Origin: Murinocardiopsis flavida
GTDB lineage: Bacteria > Actinomycetota > Actinomycetes > Streptosporangiales > Streptosporangiaceae
Assembly: GCF_003014485.1 (NCBI RefSeq)
Contig: NZ_PYGA01000001.1
Coordinates: forward strand, 124,001-188,000
Reading direction: 5' to 3'
Length of the DNA: 64,000 bases
This document shows, one piece after another, positions 62,863-64,000 of this stretch; the first letter of the stretch is position 1; every line of letters starts with the position of its first letter. The notes under the pieces are model-generated. The model was not told where the DNA came from. It was given only the letters and a program-made list of their open reading frames with translations, and did no database searches. A program made the translations under genes and the position numbers.

Positions 62863-63284
62863 GTCCCGCCCACTACCTGGTGGACACCAGTGCGCTTGGG
62901 CGCCTCTTCGCACTCGGCATCGGCCGTTTCCCCGACTGGAGCAAGGCCATCCAGAACGGCCTTGTGGCAGTGAGTCCGGTGACCGAACTGGAACTGCTCT
63001 ACAGCGCGCGGTCGGCCGGGCACCGCACCAGGATGGTCGAAGTCCTGAACAGACTGTTCCTCCCCTCGCACTTTGACGACCGCCACGTCGCACGTGCGTG
63101 GGAGATTCAGCGCGAACTCACCGCACGGGGCGAACATAGAAGCGCCGGGCCGGTCGACCTGATGACCGCGGCGACGGCCGAGCTGAACCAACTGGTTCTG
63201 CTGCACTACGACTGGGACTTCGACACAATCACCCGAGTCACCGAGCAGCAGTCGCAGTGGTTCGCCGCACCCGTGTCACTCTGA
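62859..63284 (+). CDS. vapC: VapC-type PIN-domain toxin RNase
   Basis: This 141-residue PIN protein has YLVDTSALGRL (first acidic residue), SPVTELELLYSARS (Glu), GPVDLMTAATA (Asp) and HYDWDFDTI (C-terminal Asp), so all acidic metal ligands are present. VapC toxins cleave tRNA or rRNA when the antitoxin is degraded. It is coupled to vapB by a 4-bp overlap. Confidence 0.9.
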   Translation: MSPAHYLVDTSALGRLFALGIGRFPDWSKAIQNGLVAVSPVTELELLYSARSAGHRTRMVEVLNRLFLPSHFDDRHVARAWEIQRELTARGEHRSAGPVDLMTAATAELNQLVLLHYDWDFDTITRVTEQQSQWFAAPVSL

Positions 63285-63417
63285 GCACCGAGGTCCGTAC
63301 GTCGGGCGGCAGCAGGCCGAGTCCTCGGCTCTGGTCGTTCCGCCTGCCGAGCACGGATACATTACGGGCGGGGCCAGTGGGCCCCGGAACCGACCCCGCC
63401 TGTGGAAAGACCCCTTG

Positions 63418-64000
63418 ATGCTGCTCCTGCTGCCGCCGTCGGAGAAGAAGGCGACCGACGGGGACGGCCCGCCGCTGGACCTGGGGGCGCTCTCGCTGCC
63501 CGAGCTCGGCGCGGCGCGCGAACAGGTCCTGACGGCACTGGAGGCCCTGTGCGGCGGCGACCCCGCGCACGCGCGCGACGTCCTGGGACTCTCGGCCGCA
63601 CAGGGCGACGCCGTCGACCGCGACCGGGAGATCCGCGCCGCCGGCACCCTGCCCGCCGCCGGGCTGTACACCGGGGTGCTCTACGACCACCTGCGGCTCG
63701 CTGAGCTGCTCGACGGCCCCTCGGCGGCGGCGACGCGCGATTCCGTGCTCGTCTTCTCCGGGCTGTGGGGCGTGGTCGGCCCGACCGACCCGCTCCCCGC
63801 CTACCGGCTGTCCATCGGCACGAAACTGCCCCCGCTGGGCGCGCTGGGCCGCTACTGGCGCGACCACCTCGGCGACCCCCTCACCAAGCGCGCCGACGGC
63901 CGCCTCATCGTCGACTGCCGCTCCGCTGGCTACGCCGCGGCGTTCACCCCCGCGGGCGACGCCGCCGAGCGCACGGCAGCGGTGCGGGTGCTGCGCGAGA
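63418..64000 (+). CDS. yaaA: YaaA/UPF0246 peroxide-stress protein, 3' truncated by window edge
   Basis: This is the first ~194 residues of a YaaA-family protein. LLLLPPSEKKA at the N-terminus is diagnostic, followed by GLYTGVLYDHLRL and SGLWGVVGPTDPLPAYRLSIG. YaaA reduces iron-dependent oxidative damage; the fold resembles DNA-binding HhH enzymes. ATG 63418 starts the PPSEKK block. The gene runs out of the window. Confidence 0.9.
   Translation, partial: MLLLLPPSEKKATDGDGPPLDLGALSLPELGAAREQVLTALEALCGGDPAHARDVLGLSAAQGDAVDRDREIRAAGTLPAAGLYTGVLYDHLRLAELLDGPSAAATRDSVLVFSGLWGVVGPTDPLPAYRLSIGTKLPPLGALGRYWRDHLGDPLTKRADGRLIVDCRSAGYAAAFTPAGDAAERTAAVRVLRE

Overview
The window is very GC-rich, uses many GTG starts, and carries gene families largely confined to Actinobacteria (DUF3145, DUF5998, DUF1707, DUF5709, a Cds1-type cysteine desulfhydrase, a second ParC/ParE-type topoisomerase pair, and a small zinc-ribbon protein divergent from parE). 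This points to a filamentous actinomycete. A Nocardiopsis/Streptomonospora-like lineage is my guess, not something the sequence proves. All calls come from reading the sequence; no database search was run.

Layout. (1) 1-14961 is a catabolic island. The plus-strand half holds a 5'-truncated SdhA/FrdA-type flavoprotein with two membrane subunits, a NitT/TauT-type ABC importer, a two-subunit class I fumarase and a TauE/SafE-type exporter. The minus-strand half is an operon suyA-suyB-slcC-comC followed by an FCD-type GntR regulator. A LysR regulator diverges from a YeiH-type exporter, and a tartrate/D-malate dehydrogenase closes the region. SlcC and ComC interconvert the enantiomers of 3-sulfolactate, SuyAB cleaves (R)-sulfolactate to pyruvate and sulfite, and the two exporters would remove sulfite or sulfate. 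GntR-type dyads lie upstream of the ABC operon, gntR and suyA. (2) 15228-16504 is a polymorphic toxin with a pilin-like N-terminus and a colicin-E3-type RNase C-terminus, overlapping a candidate immunity gene. (3) 16857-37398 is a mixed chromosomal region. It includes an LmbE deacetylase, an RsbW-like ATP-binding protein, a HAD / ATP-grasp / inositol-monophosphatase cluster, a sigma factor - small protein - CHAT protease module, a GNAT/acyl-CoA-synthetase acetyltransferase, a PfkB kinase and a divergent PRPP synthetase. (4) 37457-45960 holds a RecQ helicase with a C-terminal phosphoribosyltransferase-like region, then a complete mnhABCDEFG Na+/H+ antiporter operon. (5) 46299-62512 is bracketed by parC and parE. 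Between them lie a carbonic anhydrase, a TPR protein, Cds1, a second pilin-headed toxin (zinc-peptidase-like) with downstream lipoprotein and membrane genes, and an amino-sugar PTS operon (fused IIC-IID, IIA, IIB, AgaS, frameshifted NagA) with a divergent DeoR regulator. (6) 62589-64000 holds a VapBC module behind an AT-rich dyad and the start of yaaA.

The most striking observation is that the two otherwise unrelated toxins at 15228 and 51073 share the same N-terminal head: GAGxIEYGA at residues 10-18 of both, one hydrophobic helix, then C-x7-C and an acidic/Pro/Ala linker. This suggests a toxin family delivered or anchored through a Flp-pilin-like leader. The second is what looks like a full sulfolactate-racemising and desulfonating locus in an actinomycete.
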